From: Pseudomonas nitroreducens NBRC 12694
GTDB lineage: Bacteria > Pseudomonadota > Gammaproteobacteria > Pseudomonadales > Pseudomonadaceae
Assembly (NCBI RefSeq): GCF_002091755.1
Contig: NZ_BDAI01000001.1
Span: forward strand, 868,001-932,000
Length of the DNA: 64,000 nt
Reading direction: 5' to 3'
The notes below the pieces were generated by a model. The model did not search any database and was not told the DNA's origin. It saw only the letters and a list, made by a program, of their open reading frames with translations. Below are positions 46,964-56,071 of this stretch, in pieces (the first letter of the stretch is position 1; every line of letters starts with the position of its first letter). A program made the translations under genes and the position numbers.

Positions 46964-47434
46964 CTACAGGCGCGGTTCGATCCGCATGCGGCGCTCGCCG
47001 TGATCGTCGGTGCGGCTGTCAACGTCGGGCATCAGCTGCGGTTGCATCAGCTGGCGCAGGGTCGGCTCGTCTTCGTCGACCTTTTCCTGGCGGCGCTTCT
47101 TCAGCGAGCGCTCCAGCGGCCAGCGGATGAGCACGAACAGCAGGTACACACCGAATGCCGCCAGCAGCACCAGGGCAAGGTCGGAGACGGCGCGCCAGGC
47201 GTTGTTGCCAACCTTGAACACCACGTCCAGCGCGGTGATCGCGATAGCCGGAGCATACAGGTTGTTCGCCGGGTCCACCGGGGTCGGGGTGAACAGCAGG
47301 ACGATGACGATCACCCGCAGCGGCTCGCGCATCCAGCGCCACATCCAGCCGGTCATCAGGAACCAGACCAGGGTCAGGCCAAGGCCGGCGGCGATATAGG
47401 CGCCCCAGGCAAGCGTGTAATCGTGTTCGTTCAT
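46964..47434 (-). CDS. Inner-membrane protein of unknown function
   Basis: A 156-residue protein with about three to four hydrophobic segments (about 8-30, 37-55, 88-108) and a charged cytoplasmic tail rich in Arg, Asp and Glu (KKRRQEKVDEDEPTLRQLM). TPTPVDPANNLYAPA lies in a loop. I do not recognise a named family; an orthologue sits beside the HIT gene and the oligopeptidase gene in P. aeruginosa as I recall. It starts at the ATG 47434 and diverges from ptrB. Confidence 0.75.
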   Translation of the reverse strand: MNEHDYTLAWGAYIAAGLGLTLVWFLMTGWMWRWMREPLRVIVIVLLFTPTPVDPANNLYAPAIAITALDVVFKVGNNAWRAVSDLALVLLAAFGVYLLFVLIRWPLERSLKKRRQEKVDEDEPTLRQLMQPQLMPDVDSRTDDHGERRMRIEPRL

Positions 47435-47532
47435 GCGCGTGCGTGCGGTGTCGACAGAGGGGTGCGTATGATAGCCGCTTTTCCCCATGGGTGCGCATCC
47501 GGGCGTCCCCCATGCCGTCCCGAGGAGCCACC

Positions 47533-49593
47533 ATGACCGACCGCCAGCCCCCCATCGCCCGCCGCGAAGCCGCCGCCGATCCGTATGCCTGGCTGGAAAA
47601 CCGTGACGCCGAGGACGTCCTCGACTACCTGAAAGCAGAAAATGCCTACCTGGAAGATCAGCTTCTTCCTCAGACGAAACTGCGCGAAACCCTGTTCCAG
47701 GAGATCAAGGGCCGCATCCGCGAAACCGACCTGTCGCTGCCCACGCCCTGGGGCCCCTGGCTCTACTACCAGCGCACCACTGCCGGCGACGAGTACCCGC
47801 GCCACTACCGCAGCCCCCGCCCGGCCGACGGCTCGCTCACCGTCGACGCGAGCGCCGAAGAGCTGCTGCTGGACCCCAACGCCCTGGCCGGCGATGGCTT
47901 CCTGTCCGTGGGCGCCTTCAGCATCAGCCCCGATCATTCGAAGCTGGCCTACAGCCTGGATACCAGCGGCGACGAGATCTACACCCTGTACGTGAAGGAA
48001 CTGGCTGACGGCAGCGTCACCACCCTGCCCTTCGAGGACTGCGATGGCAGCCTGACCTGGGCCAACGACAACCGCACCCTGTTCTTCGGTGAGCTGGACG
48101 ACACCCACCGCCCGCACAAGCTCTACCGCCACAGCCTGGGCGAGAGCGGCGCGCAGCTGATCTTCGAGGAGCCCGACGGGCGCTTCTTCCTCAACTGCTA
48201 CCGCGCCAGTTCCGAACGCCAGCTGATCCTGCTGCTCAACAGCAAGACCACCAGTGAAGCCTGGGTACTGGATGCCAATACGCCCGAGGGCGAGTTCGTC
48301 TGCCTGGCACCACGGGAGGAAGACCACGAGTACTACCCGGACCACGGTCGCCTGAACGGCGACTGGGCCTGGATGATCCGCAGCAACCAGGCCGGCATCA
48401 ACTTCGCCCTCTACCACGCCAGCGAGACGCAACCCACCCGCGCCCACTGGCAGGAGCTGGTGGCGCACCGTGACGACGTGATGCTGGAAGGCCTCACCCT
48501 GAACGCCAGCGCACTCACCCTGAGCCTGCGCGAAGGCGGCCTGCCGATCGTCGAAGTCCATCCCCATGGACAACCGGCACACCGGGTGGACCTGCCGGAC
48601 GCCGCCTATAACCTGTACGTGCAGGACAGCCTGGAGTTCGACAGCGCCACGATCCGCCTGCGCTACGAGGCCCTCAACCGACCGGCGCAGATCCGACAGT
48701 TGAATCTTTCAAGCGGAGAGCAAAAGGTTCTGAAGGAAACGCCGGTAGAAGGCCCATTCGACGCCGACGCCTACGAAAGCCGCCGCCTCTGGGCCGACGC
48801 CGCTGACGGCGTACAGGTGCCGATCAGCCTGGTCGGCCGCCGCGACGTGCTGGAAAACGTCGCCCGCGGCAAGCCCGCCCCGCTCTATCTCTATGGCTAC
48901 GGCGCCTATGGCGAGAGCCTCGACCCCTGGTTCTCCCACGCCCGCCTGAGCCTGCTGGAGCGTGGCTTCGTCTTCGCCATCGCCCACGTTCGCGGCGGCG
49001 GCGAGCTGGGCGAAGCCTGGTACCGCGCCGGCAAGCTGGCGCACAAGCAGAACACCTTCAGCGACTTCATCGCCTGCGCCGAACATCTGCTGGACCACGG
49101 CTACAGCACCCCAGCGCAACTGGCCATCAGCGGCGGCAGTGCCGGCGGCCTGCTGATCGGCGCGGTACTCAACCAGCGCCCACAGCTGTTCGCCGCGGCC
49201 ATCGCCGAAGTGCCCTTCGTCGATGTGCTCAACAGCATGCTCAACCCCGACCTGCCGCTGACCGTCACCGAGTACGACGAATGGGGCAACCCGCAGGAGC
49301 CGGAGGTCTACGCACGGATCAAGGCCTACGCGCCCTACGAGAACGTCAGCGCCCAGGACTACCCCGCCCTGCTGGTGGTGGCCGGCTACAACGACAGCCG
49401 CGTGCAGTACTGGGAAGCCGCCAAGTGGGTAGCCAAGCTGCGCGTCAGCAAGACCGACGACCGCCTGCTGCTCCTCAAGACCGACCTGGGCGCCGGCCAC
49501 GGCGGCATGAGCGGACGCTATCAGGGCCTGAAGGACGTAGCGCTGGAATACGCCTTCCTGTTCAAGGTGCTGGGCATCGAAGGCAACGCCTGA
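47533..49593 (+). CDS. ptrB: Oligopeptidase B (S9A serine peptidase)
   Basis: A 686-residue cytoplasmic oligopeptidase, the same length as E. coli PtrB. An N-terminal beta-propeller (about 70-400) restricts access to an alpha/beta hydrolase domain (about 420-686). Catalytic Ser is in AISGGSAGGLLIGAV (about 536), Asp in AGYNDSRVQYWEA (about 620) and His in GAGHGGMSGR (about 656). It cuts short peptides after Arg or Lys. The ATG at 47533 follows AGGAG at 5 bases. Its stop overlaps the start of the CPCC gene. Confidence 0.95.
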   Translation: MTDRQPPIARREAAADPYAWLENRDAEDVLDYLKAENAYLEDQLLPQTKLRETLFQEIKGRIRETDLSLPTPWGPWLYYQRTTAGDEYPRHYRSPRPADGSLTVDASAEELLLDPNALAGDGFLSVGAFSISPDHSKLAYSLDTSGDEIYTLYVKELADGSVTTLPFEDCDGSLTWANDNRTLFFGELDDTHRPHKLYRHSLGESGAQLIFEEPDGRFFLNCYRASSERQLILLLNSKTTSEAWVLDANTPEGEFVCLAPREEDHEYYPDHGRLNGDWAWMIRSNQAGINFALYHASETQPTRAHWQELVAHRDDVMLEGLTLNASALTLSLREGGLPIVEVHPHGQPAHRVDLPDAAYNLYVQDSLEFDSATIRLRYEALNRPAQIRQLNLSSGEQKVLKETPVEGPFDADAYESRRLWADAADGVQVPISLVGRRDVLENVARGKPAPLYLYGYGAYGESLDPWFSHARLSLLERGFVFAIAHVRGGGELGEAWYRAGKLAHKQNTFSDFIACAEHLLDHGYSTPAQLAISGGSAGGLLIGAVLNQRPQLFAAAIAEVPFVDVLNSMLNPDLPLTVTEYDEWGNPQEPEVYARIKAYAPYENVSAQDYPALLVVAGYNDSRVQYWEAAKWVAKLRVSKTDDRLLLLKTDLGAGHGGMSGRYQGLKDVALEYAFLFKVLGIEGNA

Positions 49594-49940
49594 TGCTCTA
49601 CACCTGCCCGTGCTGCGGCTACTTCAGTTTCGGCGACCCTCCTGGGTCGTACGAAATCTGCGAGATCTGCTTCTGGGAAGACGATCACCTGCAACTCTGC
49701 TTCCCCGACGCACGCGGCGGCGCCAATGCCGTCAGCCTGATCGAGGCGCAGGTCAACTTCGTGCAATGGGGCGCATGCGAGCGGCGCTTCCGCGCGCAGG
49801 TGCGCCCGGCGACCATCGACGACGAGAAGGACGAGCGCTGGTTTCCGCTCTGGGAAAAGCGCGTGGACCTGCCGGATGGCGAGGCTCCACTGACCGGTGA
49901 GGAAGCCTGCTACTGGTTGCGCACACCCACGCCGGGCTGA
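49593..49940 (+). CDS. CPCC-family cysteine-rich protein
   Basis: A 115-residue protein with YTCPCCGYFSF at the N-terminus and ICEICFWEDD at about 26-35, giving two Cys pairs that probably bind zinc. The remainder is a helical region with conserved WxxWE-like ends (RWFPLWEKR). This family is uncharacterised. The start shares one base with the ptrB stop (TGATG), so it is coupled to it. No further clue to its role. Confidence 0.85.
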   Translation: MLYTCPCCGYFSFGDPPGSYEICEICFWEDDHLQLCFPDARGGANAVSLIEAQVNFVQWGACERRFRAQVRPATIDDEKDERWFPLWEKRVDLPDGEAPLTGEEACYWLRTPTPG

Positions 49941-49941
49941 C

Positions 49942-50391
49942 TCAGCCGGCGCGGAAGATCAGGTGTTCTTCCCAGTCGTCCTCGGGCACCGAACCCTCCG
50001 CAAGCATGCGGCCGGACTGCGAGATGCGCTCATGGTGCACCGCCTCCGGATCACCGCAGACAAGGTGGTGCCACAGCGGCAGGTCCTTGCCCTCGGCCAC
50101 CAGGCGGTAGCCGCAGGTCGGCGGCAGCCACTGGAACTCATCGGCCTGGGCCGGGGTGAGCTGGATGCAGTCGGGCACGCTGGCACGGCGATTGGCGTAG
50201 TCGGTGCAGCGGCAGGTCTTCAGGTCCAGCAGCTTGCAGGCGATGCGCGTGTAGTAGACGGTGCCGTCGTCCTCGTCCTCCAGTTTCTGCAGGCAGCACA
50301 GGCCGCAGCCGTCGCACAGCGACTCCCACTCTTCCTGGTCGAGCTGGTCAAGGGTCTTGCGTTTCCAGAAGGGCTCTACTTTGGCGGCCAT
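49942..50391 (-). CDS. YcgN family cysteine-cluster protein (UPF0260)
   Basis: A 149-residue protein with the cluster CDGCGLCC (about 27-34) and further cysteines in CKLLDLKTCRCTDY, DCIQLT and CGYRLV, a set that can bind an iron-sulfur cluster or zinc (CxxCxxCC domain). It begins MAAKVEPFWKRKTLDQLD as YcgN does. The ATG at 50391 gives the family N-terminus; a longer frame has no support. It faces the CPCC gene, convergent with one base between the ends. YcgL and RNase D genes lie nearby, as in many gammaproteobacteria. Confidence 0.88.
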   Translation of the reverse strand: MAAKVEPFWKRKTLDQLDQEEWESLCDGCGLCCLQKLEDEDDGTVYYTRIACKLLDLKTCRCTDYANRRASVPDCIQLTPAQADEFQWLPPTCGYRLVAEGKDLPLWHHLVCGDPEAVHHERISQSGRMLAEGSVPEDDWEEHLIFRAG

Positions 50392-50649
50392 TTTTTGTAC
50401 AGGGGCAATTTCACGGGGCGCAAAGTCTAAGCCCGCCGCGCTCGCAGGCCAAGCGCAGGCGACCATTGACCGCGCGAGACTTGCCAGAGCGGGCCGTGCT
50501 GGTTAGTTTGATCGCCCCACGGGCCCGGTCCGCCGACACATCAGGCAGGACTCGCCAGCCGCTTCCCGCAGCCGCGCCGCCCGATCCCACCGCGATGCCC
50601 GGCCGACCACGGCACCATCGGCAGATTCCACGCCCTTCAAGGAGCCACC

Positions 50650-51243
50650 ATGAGCGCCAACCCTCGCGTTTCCGAGCACCCCATCGACCCGCAATTCATC
50701 AATCGCTGGTCGCCCCGCGCCTTCAACGGCGAAGCCATTCCCCAGGAGACCCTGCTGAGCTTCATCGAGGCCGCGCGCTGGGCACCGTCCTCTTTCAACT
50801 CGCAGCCCTGGCGCTTCCTCTTCGCCCGGCGCGACACGCCGAACTGGCAGCGCTACCTGAACCTGCTGGGCGAGTTCAATCGTGGCTGGGCGCAGCACGC
50901 CTCGGCGCTGGTCGTCGTTCTGTCCAAGACCACCTTCGCCCCGCCCGGCTCCAGCGAAGAAAAACCGGCCCTGTGGCACAGCTTCGACACCGGCTCCGCC
51001 TGGGGCTTCCTCGCCCTGCAGGCGAGCCTGGCTGGCTGGCACACCCACGGCATGGCCGGCTTCGACCGCGAGCTGGCGCGCACCGAATTGAAAGTCCCGG
51101 CGGATCATGAGATCCACGCAGTGATCGCCATCGGCAAGCTCGGCGACAAGTCGATCCTCTCCGAGAGCCTGCAAGCCCGCGAAGTGCCCAATGCTCGCCG
51201 CCCGCTGGCGGAGATCGTGGCCGAGGGCGATTTCTCGCTCTGA
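50650..51243 (+). CDS. Nitroreductase-family flavoprotein
   Basis: A 197-residue FMN oxidoreductase of the nitroreductase fold. RWSPRAFNGEAIPQETLLSF, then AARWAPSSFNSQPWRFLFA (about 37-55), is the FMN-binding signature. It probably reduces quinones, nitro or other electron-poor compounds with NAD(P)H. AAGGAGCCACC precedes the ATG. It stands alone with a bidirectional terminator shared with the next convergent gene. Confidence 0.92.
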   Translation: MSANPRVSEHPIDPQFINRWSPRAFNGEAIPQETLLSFIEAARWAPSSFNSQPWRFLFARRDTPNWQRYLNLLGEFNRGWAQHASALVVVLSKTTFAPPGSSEEKPALWHSFDTGSAWGFLALQASLAGWHTHGMAGFDRELARTELKVPADHEIHAVIAIGKLGDKSILSESLQAREVPNARRPLAEIVAEGDFSL

Positions 51244-51283
51244 CGCCCAGCGCCGGACTTTCCGCCCTACAGCAGAACAAAAG

Positions 51284-51309
51284 AAAAGGCCCCGATCGGG
51301 GCCTTTTTT
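51284..51309. terminator. Bidirectional terminator
   Basis: AAAGGCCCCGAT / ATCGGGGCCTTT (the loop is minimal at GATC) with A run before and T run after, between the convergent nitroreductase and hydroxyacid dehydrogenase genes. Confidence 0.85.
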
Positions 51310-51330
51310 ATGTCATCGGTGCGACAGCGA

Positions 51331-52263
51331 TCAGTAACCGCGGGAGAAATCCACCTCGCCACGCATGGCCTGTCCCGCCCAGAAGCGGGTCAGGTTGTCG
51401 CGGAACAGCTCGATGAGCAGGCCCGGTAGGGTCGGCGCCGCCGTATGGCCAGTCAGCAACAGGCGCGGCGTGTGCCAGAACGGGTGCGACGTCGGCAACG
51501 GTTCCTGGCGGCAGACATCGATCACTGCGCCGGCCAGTTGGTTGGCTTCCAGCGCCGCGACAAGGTCCTCGTCCACCACCGAAGTGCCGCGCCCGGCGTT
51601 GAGGAACAGCGCGGTGGGCTTCATCCGCTGGAACAGCGCCAGGTTGTAGATATCGGCGGTTTCCGGCGTATCGGGCAACAGGTTGATCACGTAGTCGGCG
51701 GTCTCGGCCAGACGCGGCAGGTCATCCAGCCCGCCCATGCGGCCAAAGGGCACCAGCGCGCGCGGGTTCTTCGCCACGCCGACCAGTTCGACGCCGAACG
51801 GCGCGAGCATATGCGCTACGGCCTGGCCGATCTCGCCCGTGCCGACGATGAGGATCTGCCGGCCGCTCAGGCTGCCCGGCGAGCGGTCGTCCCACTGCAC
51901 GCCGACCTGGCTGGCCAGGCGACCAAGGAACTGGCGCTCGTGGGCAAGCATGTAGGTGAGCAGGTATTCGGTCATGACCTGGCCGAAGATGCCGACGGCG
52001 CGGGTCAGCGCGTAGTCCTTGGGCAAGTCGTCGGCCAGCAGCGGGGTGATGCCCGCCCAGCTGGACTGGATCCACACCGGGTGCACGCCGTGGCGCAACA
52101 GCTGCGCGGCCAGGGTTGGCTCGCCGAGCCATACCGGGCACTCCGCCGCCGCTTCCACCAGGCCATCGGGGTTGTTGCCGGAGATCACCGTCAACCGGGG
52201 TTCGGCCGCCATCAGCAGGGCGGCGTAAAGGGAGTGTTCGCGATCGAGTACGAGCAGGCGCAT
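51331..52263 (-). CDS. D-2-hydroxyacid dehydrogenase
   Basis: A 310-residue NAD(P)-dependent dehydrogenase. The Rossmann turn is ILIVGTGEIGQAVAHML (about 135-151). The catalytic Arg is in FLNAGRGTSVVDEDL (about 223), Glu in CRQEPLPTSHPFW and His in LLTGHTAAP (about 281). It resembles GhrA/GhrB-like glyoxylate-hydroxypyruvate reductases, but its first 100 residues are divergent and the substrate is not clear. It is a single-gene unit. Confidence 0.92.
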   Translation of the reverse strand: MRLLVLDREHSLYAALLMAAEPRLTVISGNNPDGLVEAAAECPVWLGEPTLAAQLLRHGVHPVWIQSSWAGITPLLADDLPKDYALTRAVGIFGQVMTEYLLTYMLAHERQFLGRLASQVGVQWDDRSPGSLSGRQILIVGTGEIGQAVAHMLAPFGVELVGVAKNPRALVPFGRMGGLDDLPRLAETADYVINLLPDTPETADIYNLALFQRMKPTALFLNAGRGTSVVDEDLVAALEANQLAGAVIDVCRQEPLPTSHPFWHTPRLLLTGHTAAPTLPGLLIELFRDNLTRFWAGQAMRGEVDFSRGY

Positions 52264-52512
52264 GGTCAGGCCTTTCGCTTCGAGCGGTGGTGCATTTCCG
52301 GCTGGCGCATCTGGACTCGCTTCAAGGGAGCTTCCCTGGGATAAAACGTGGTCAGTTCTAGGGAAGTCAGGCGGCTATAGACACAGCCAAAGACCAAGCG
52401 TTCCGCTCCGTTGAACCCTATTCTCCGCGCATAATGCGCTCAAGCCGCGAACTTGCACAGTGCCAGCACTGGGCAAATCCGCGGCCTGAGCGCAGTGACG
52501 AGCCAGTCGGGA

Positions 52513-52806
52513 TCAGACTGGATCGTTTCGCCGCAGCAGCTCTTCGGGCAGGTGCTCGATGTACTCGTCTTCGGCCGGTGGCATCTGCAGGTGGAAACCT
52601 TGTTTCTCGATGTTTTCCAGCACCACGTTGATGTCTTCGCGAGCCAGCTGGCGCTCGGGACTCAGGACCAGGTCGAAGGCGTGCTTCGGCACGCCAAAGG
52701 CCGCCAGCAGCGCCTCGGGAACGCGGCTTAGGGCTTCGCGCTTGTCGACGTACAGGTACATCTCGTTCTTGCGCGGACTCTTGTAGATGGAGCAGATGCG
52801 TTTCAT
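52513..52806 (-). CDS. YcgL domain protein
   Basis: A 97-residue protein that matches YcgL from end to end: MKRICSIYKSPRKNEMYLYV, then LLAAFGVPKHAFDLVL and IEKQGFHLQMPP. The fold is a small alpha/beta one of unknown function. It lies 33 bases downstream of the RNase D gene on the same strand, the arrangement found in many gammaproteobacteria, so they are probably co-transcribed. Confidence 0.92.
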   Translation of the reverse strand: MKRICSIYKSPRKNEMYLYVDKREALSRVPEALLAAFGVPKHAFDLVLSPERQLAREDINVVLENIEKQGFHLQMPPAEDEYIEHLPEELLRRNDPV

Positions 52807-52839
52807 GTCGGTTCTTTCTGCGTGATGGGGTGGGCCGCG

Positions 52840-53973
52840 TTATTCGGCAGTCGGGGCAGCCAGGCTGTCCAGCAGGGCCTGCCCCATCAGCTCGCGGCGC
52901 CAGCCTTGCAGCGAATCGGGCAGTTGATAGGGGCCATTGGGCCAACCGGTCTTGAGCAGGGCCTCGAGAATCTTCTTGCGCAGCATCAGCTCGGGCGCCA
53001 TGTCCAGGCGCTCGGCTTCCTTCTGGCCGACTTCGCGCAGCTTCTTCAGCACCGGGGCGATCTCGCGCGGCAGCGGCTCGGGCAGGGGCTGCGGGCGTTC
53101 TGCCTCTGGCAGCTTCGCTGCATGGGCGATCAAGGCGATCAGGGTGTCGCCGTCCTGGCGCACCGTACGTGGGTGCATGTCGTCGATGCGTGCCAGTGCA
53201 ACCTTGTCGCCAGGCTGGAAGCGCGACAGCGGCCACAGGGTATGCTCGCGCAGCACATGGTTGCGCGGCTTGTTGCGCAACCGCGCCTGCTCCTCGCGCC
53301 AGACACACAGTTCGCGCAGCACGGCCAGTTGCTGGGGATTGAGCTTCCACGCCAACTTGACGTCGAGGTAAGCCTGCTGCGGATCGCTGACGCGGCTCTG
53401 GTTCTGAGTGAGGTCGGCACCATCGGCCAGCAGCCACTGCAATTTCTCGTCGCTCAGGCGCGGCGCCAGTTTCACGTAGACCTCGGCCAGGTGCTGCACG
53501 TCCTCGGCGGCGTAACGCACCTGCATGTCGGTCAACGGGCGCTGCAACCAGTCGGAGCGGGTTTCATCCTTGGGCAGGTCGAGGCCGAGGATTTCCAGCA
53601 CCAGTTTGGAGTAGCCCATGGAGTGCGGCATGCCCAGGTAGGCGGCGGCCAACTGGGTATCGAACAGCGGCTGCGGCAGGCTGCCGGTCAGGCGCTGGAA
53701 TACTTCCAGGTCTTCGCCGCAGGCATGGAACACCTTGACCACCAGCGGCGATTCGAGCAACGCGGCAAACGGCGACCAGTCGCGGATCAGCAGCGGGTCG
53801 ATCAGCCACACGCCGCTGCCGTCACCCACCTGCACCAGCCCGGCTTCCGGGTAGAAGGTATCGACACGCATGAACTCGGTATCGAGCGCGAGGTACGGCA
53901 GTTCTTTCCAGTCCTGGCACTTGCGTTCCAGGGTGGTATCGTCGCGAATCCACTGTATATCGAGGGCGGTCAC
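52840..53973 (-). CDS. rnd: Ribonuclease D
   Basis: A 377-residue 3'-5' exonuclease that trims tRNA ends. The DEDD exonuclease domain comes first: ALDTEFMRVDTFYPE (Asp and Glu ligands, about 26-30), FHACGEDLEVF (about 83) and YAAEDVQHLAEVY (about 150); two HRDC-like helical domains follow (about 205-370). An ATG at 53979 lies directly against the AAGGAG with no spacer; the GTG two codons later (53973) is six bases from it and gives MTALDIQWIRDD, so I take the GTG. The 3-end gene ycgL follows. Confidence 0.93.
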   Translation of the reverse strand: MTALDIQWIRDDTTLERKCQDWKELPYLALDTEFMRVDTFYPEAGLVQVGDGSGVWLIDPLLIRDWSPFAALLESPLVVKVFHACGEDLEVFQRLTGSLPQPLFDTQLAAAYLGMPHSMGYSKLVLEILGLDLPKDETRSDWLQRPLTDMQVRYAAEDVQHLAEVYVKLAPRLSDEKLQWLLADGADLTQNQSRVSDPQQAYLDVKLAWKLNPQQLAVLRELCVWREEQARLRNKPRNHVLREHTLWPLSRFQPGDKVALARIDDMHPRTVRQDGDTLIALIAHAAKLPEAERPQPLPEPLPREIAPVLKKLREVGQKEAERLDMAPELMLRKKILEALLKTGWPNGPYQLPDSLQGWRRELMGQALLDSLAAPTAE

Positions 53974-54112
53974 GAACATCTCCTTCGTTTCGGTGCGCGC
54001 AGTATATAGAGATGCATGATGTGCGAGCATTCCACTCGGCCATCGGTGTGTGACGATCGGCCAGCGGTCTCTACGCTTTGCCCCGCTCACAACAACAATA
54101 AGGCAGCTTTAC

Positions 54113-55174
54113 ATGAAGAAGCTTCTCGGGTTGGTCGTCCTGCTGGTCGCCGCCCTCGCCGTTTACCTGGCCTTCACGCCCAGCCCCATCGATCCGCTGG
54201 CCTGGACGCCGCCCAAGGCGCCGCCGATGACCGGCGTGATGGAACCCAACGACACGCTGATGAAGGCCGAACTGCTTGCCCAGGGCCAGATCGTCGGCCC
54301 CGAAGACACCGCCGTGGACAGCCAGGGCCAGGTGTTTGCCGGCCTGGACGACGGACGCATCGTGCGCATCGGCGCCGACGGCAAGGCGCAAACCTTCGTC
54401 GAAACCGGCGGACGCCCGCTCGGGCTGGCATTCGACCAGGCCGGAAACCTGATCGTCGCCGATGCCTGGAAAGGCCTGCTTCAGATCGATCCGCAGGGCA
54501 AGATCCGCGTACTGACCGACTCGGCCGACGGCGTGCCCTTCGCCTTTACCGATGACCTGGACATCGCCAGCGACGGGCGCATCTATTTCAGCGACGCCTC
54601 CAGCCGCTTCCATCAGCCCGACTACATCCTCGACCTGCTCGAAGCCCGCCCCCACGGCCGCCTGCTGCGCTACGACCCGGCCACCGGCAAGACCGAGACG
54701 CTGCTCAAGGACCTGTACTTCGCCAACGGCGTGGCGCTGTCGCAGCACGAGGACTTCGTCCTGGTCAACGAGACCTACCGCTACCGCATCACGCGTTACT
54801 GGCTCAAGGGCGAAAAGGCCGGACAACACGACGTGTTCATCGACAACCTGCCGGGCCTGCCGGACAACCTCGCCAGCGACCGCAGCGGCACCTTCTGGGT
54901 TGCACTGCCCTCGCCGCGCAAGGCAGACGCCGATGTGATCCAGCAGATGCCCTGGCTGAAACGCCAGCTCACCAAGCTGCCGCGCGCGGTCCTGCCCAAG
55001 CCGGTGCCCTATGGCCTCGTGATCCAGGTGAACGAGAAGGGCGAGATCCTGCGCAGCCTGCATGACACCAGCGGCCAGCACCTGCGCATGGTGACCTCGG
55101 CCAAGCCGGTGAACGGTGTGCTGTACCTGGGCAGCCTGGAGAACGATCGTATCGGACGGCTGCCCATCCGCTGA
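54113..55174 (+). CDS. Membrane-anchored SMP-30/strictosidine synthase-like beta-propeller
   Basis: A 353-residue protein with an N-terminal hydrophobic anchor or signal (MKKLLGLVVLLVAALAVYLA) and a six-bladed propeller. Segments GPEDTAVDSQGQVFAGLDDG, GRPLGLAFDQAGNLIVADAW and NGVALSQHEDFVLVNET are typical of the strictosidine synthase/gluconolactonase/paraoxonase group; these often act as calcium-dependent lactonases or esterases. AAGGCAGC precedes the ATG. It diverges from rnd. The substrate is not known. Confidence 0.85.
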   Translation: MKKLLGLVVLLVAALAVYLAFTPSPIDPLAWTPPKAPPMTGVMEPNDTLMKAELLAQGQIVGPEDTAVDSQGQVFAGLDDGRIVRIGADGKAQTFVETGGRPLGLAFDQAGNLIVADAWKGLLQIDPQGKIRVLTDSADGVPFAFTDDLDIASDGRIYFSDASSRFHQPDYILDLLEARPHGRLLRYDPATGKTETLLKDLYFANGVALSQHEDFVLVNETYRYRITRYWLKGEKAGQHDVFIDNLPGLPDNLASDRSGTFWVALPSPRKADADVIQQMPWLKRQLTKLPRAVLPKPVPYGLVIQVNEKGEILRSLHDTSGQHLRMVTSAKPVNGVLYLGSLENDRIGRLPIR

Positions 55175-55196
55175 AGGCTCCAGATTCACTGACGCC

Positions 55197-56000
55197 TCAG
55201 GCCGGCGTCTGCTCCTTAAGGGCAGGCGCCGGTACGGGCACGGTGGAGGGCTCCAGCAACTCCAGCATGCGCTCGCGCACCTCGCTCATCAGCGCATCGA
55301 CGCCATGCTCGGTGAACCGGGTGGAGTCGATCGGTGCGCCGACATGCACTTCCACCGGCATGCCAAGATTCAGCTTCAGGCCGCCAGCCGGGAGCAATTG
55401 CTGAATGCCGCGAATCGCCACCGGGACAATGATCGCGTCGGTCTGCTGCGCCAGGCGGAAGCAGCCCTTCTTGAATGGCTGCAGCTTGCCATCCTTGGAA
55501 CGCGTGCCCTCCGGCGCAGCCCAGAGCACGATACCGCTCTCCATCATCGCGCGCGCCCTGGCGAGGTCCGCCACGGCCTGGTGGCGGTTGTGCCGGTCGA
55601 TGGAGGGAAACTCCGCCGCCCGCATGGCCGCGCCCCATACCGGCACGGCAAACAGCTCACGCTTGGCCAGCATGCGGATCGAGCCGGGCATGGTCACGAA
55701 GATCGCCGGGATGTCGTAGAAGCTGGAATGGGTGCAGAGGATCATGTAACGACGGCCATCGCCGAAGTCCGGTACCTCACCGTGGCGGCTCAGGCGCGCA
55801 CCGGTCAGGCTCAACAGGCTGGCGGACCAGTCGCGTGTGAAGCCGTCGACCTTGGCGCGACGAAGCCGGCCGATGGCCCCCAGCAGCAGGACCCGGACGC
55901 TGTAGCCCAGAGTGATCAGAACGGTCGCCAGGCCCACCAGGGCGACTCGCAGCGGGCCGGCCTTGCGCGGCGCCGATTGCAGGTTGAGCATGTTCGCCAA
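55197..56000 (-). CDS. 1-acyl-sn-glycerol-3-phosphate acyltransferase family (PlsC-like)
   Basis: A 267-residue membrane-associated acyltransferase with one N-terminal hydrophobic segment (about 18-45). Motif I is THSSFYD (H-x4-D, about 95-100) and motif III is PEGTRSKDG (about 165), followed by VPVAIRG. It transfers an acyl chain to a lysophospholipid or related acceptor. Whether it is the main PlsC or a specialised homologue cannot be told. It is convergent with the propeller gene and diverges from the sulfurtransferase. Confidence 0.88.
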   Translation of the reverse strand: MANMLNLQSAPRKAGPLRVALVGLATVLITLGYSVRVLLLGAIGRLRRAKVDGFTRDWSASLLSLTGARLSRHGEVPDFGDGRRYMILCTHSSFYDIPAIFVTMPGSIRMLAKRELFAVPVWGAAMRAAEFPSIDRHNRHQAVADLARARAMMESGIVLWAAPEGTRSKDGKLQPFKKGCFRLAQQTDAIIVPVAIRGIQQLLPAGGLKLNLGMPVEVHVGAPIDSTRFTEHGVDALMSEVRERMLELLEPSTVPVPAPALKEQTPA

Positions 56001-56071
56001 CTCCCCACCAACTTTTCTTCATACAAGCCTTATGATGCGTTTCGGCCCCGTCACGACACAGGAACGCGCCC

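Noticed and set aside
49281..49592. Upstream extension of the CPCC protein into ptrB
   Set aside because: It is the shadow frame of ptrB; the ATG at 49593 overlaps the ptrB stop and starts the conserved CPCC motif.
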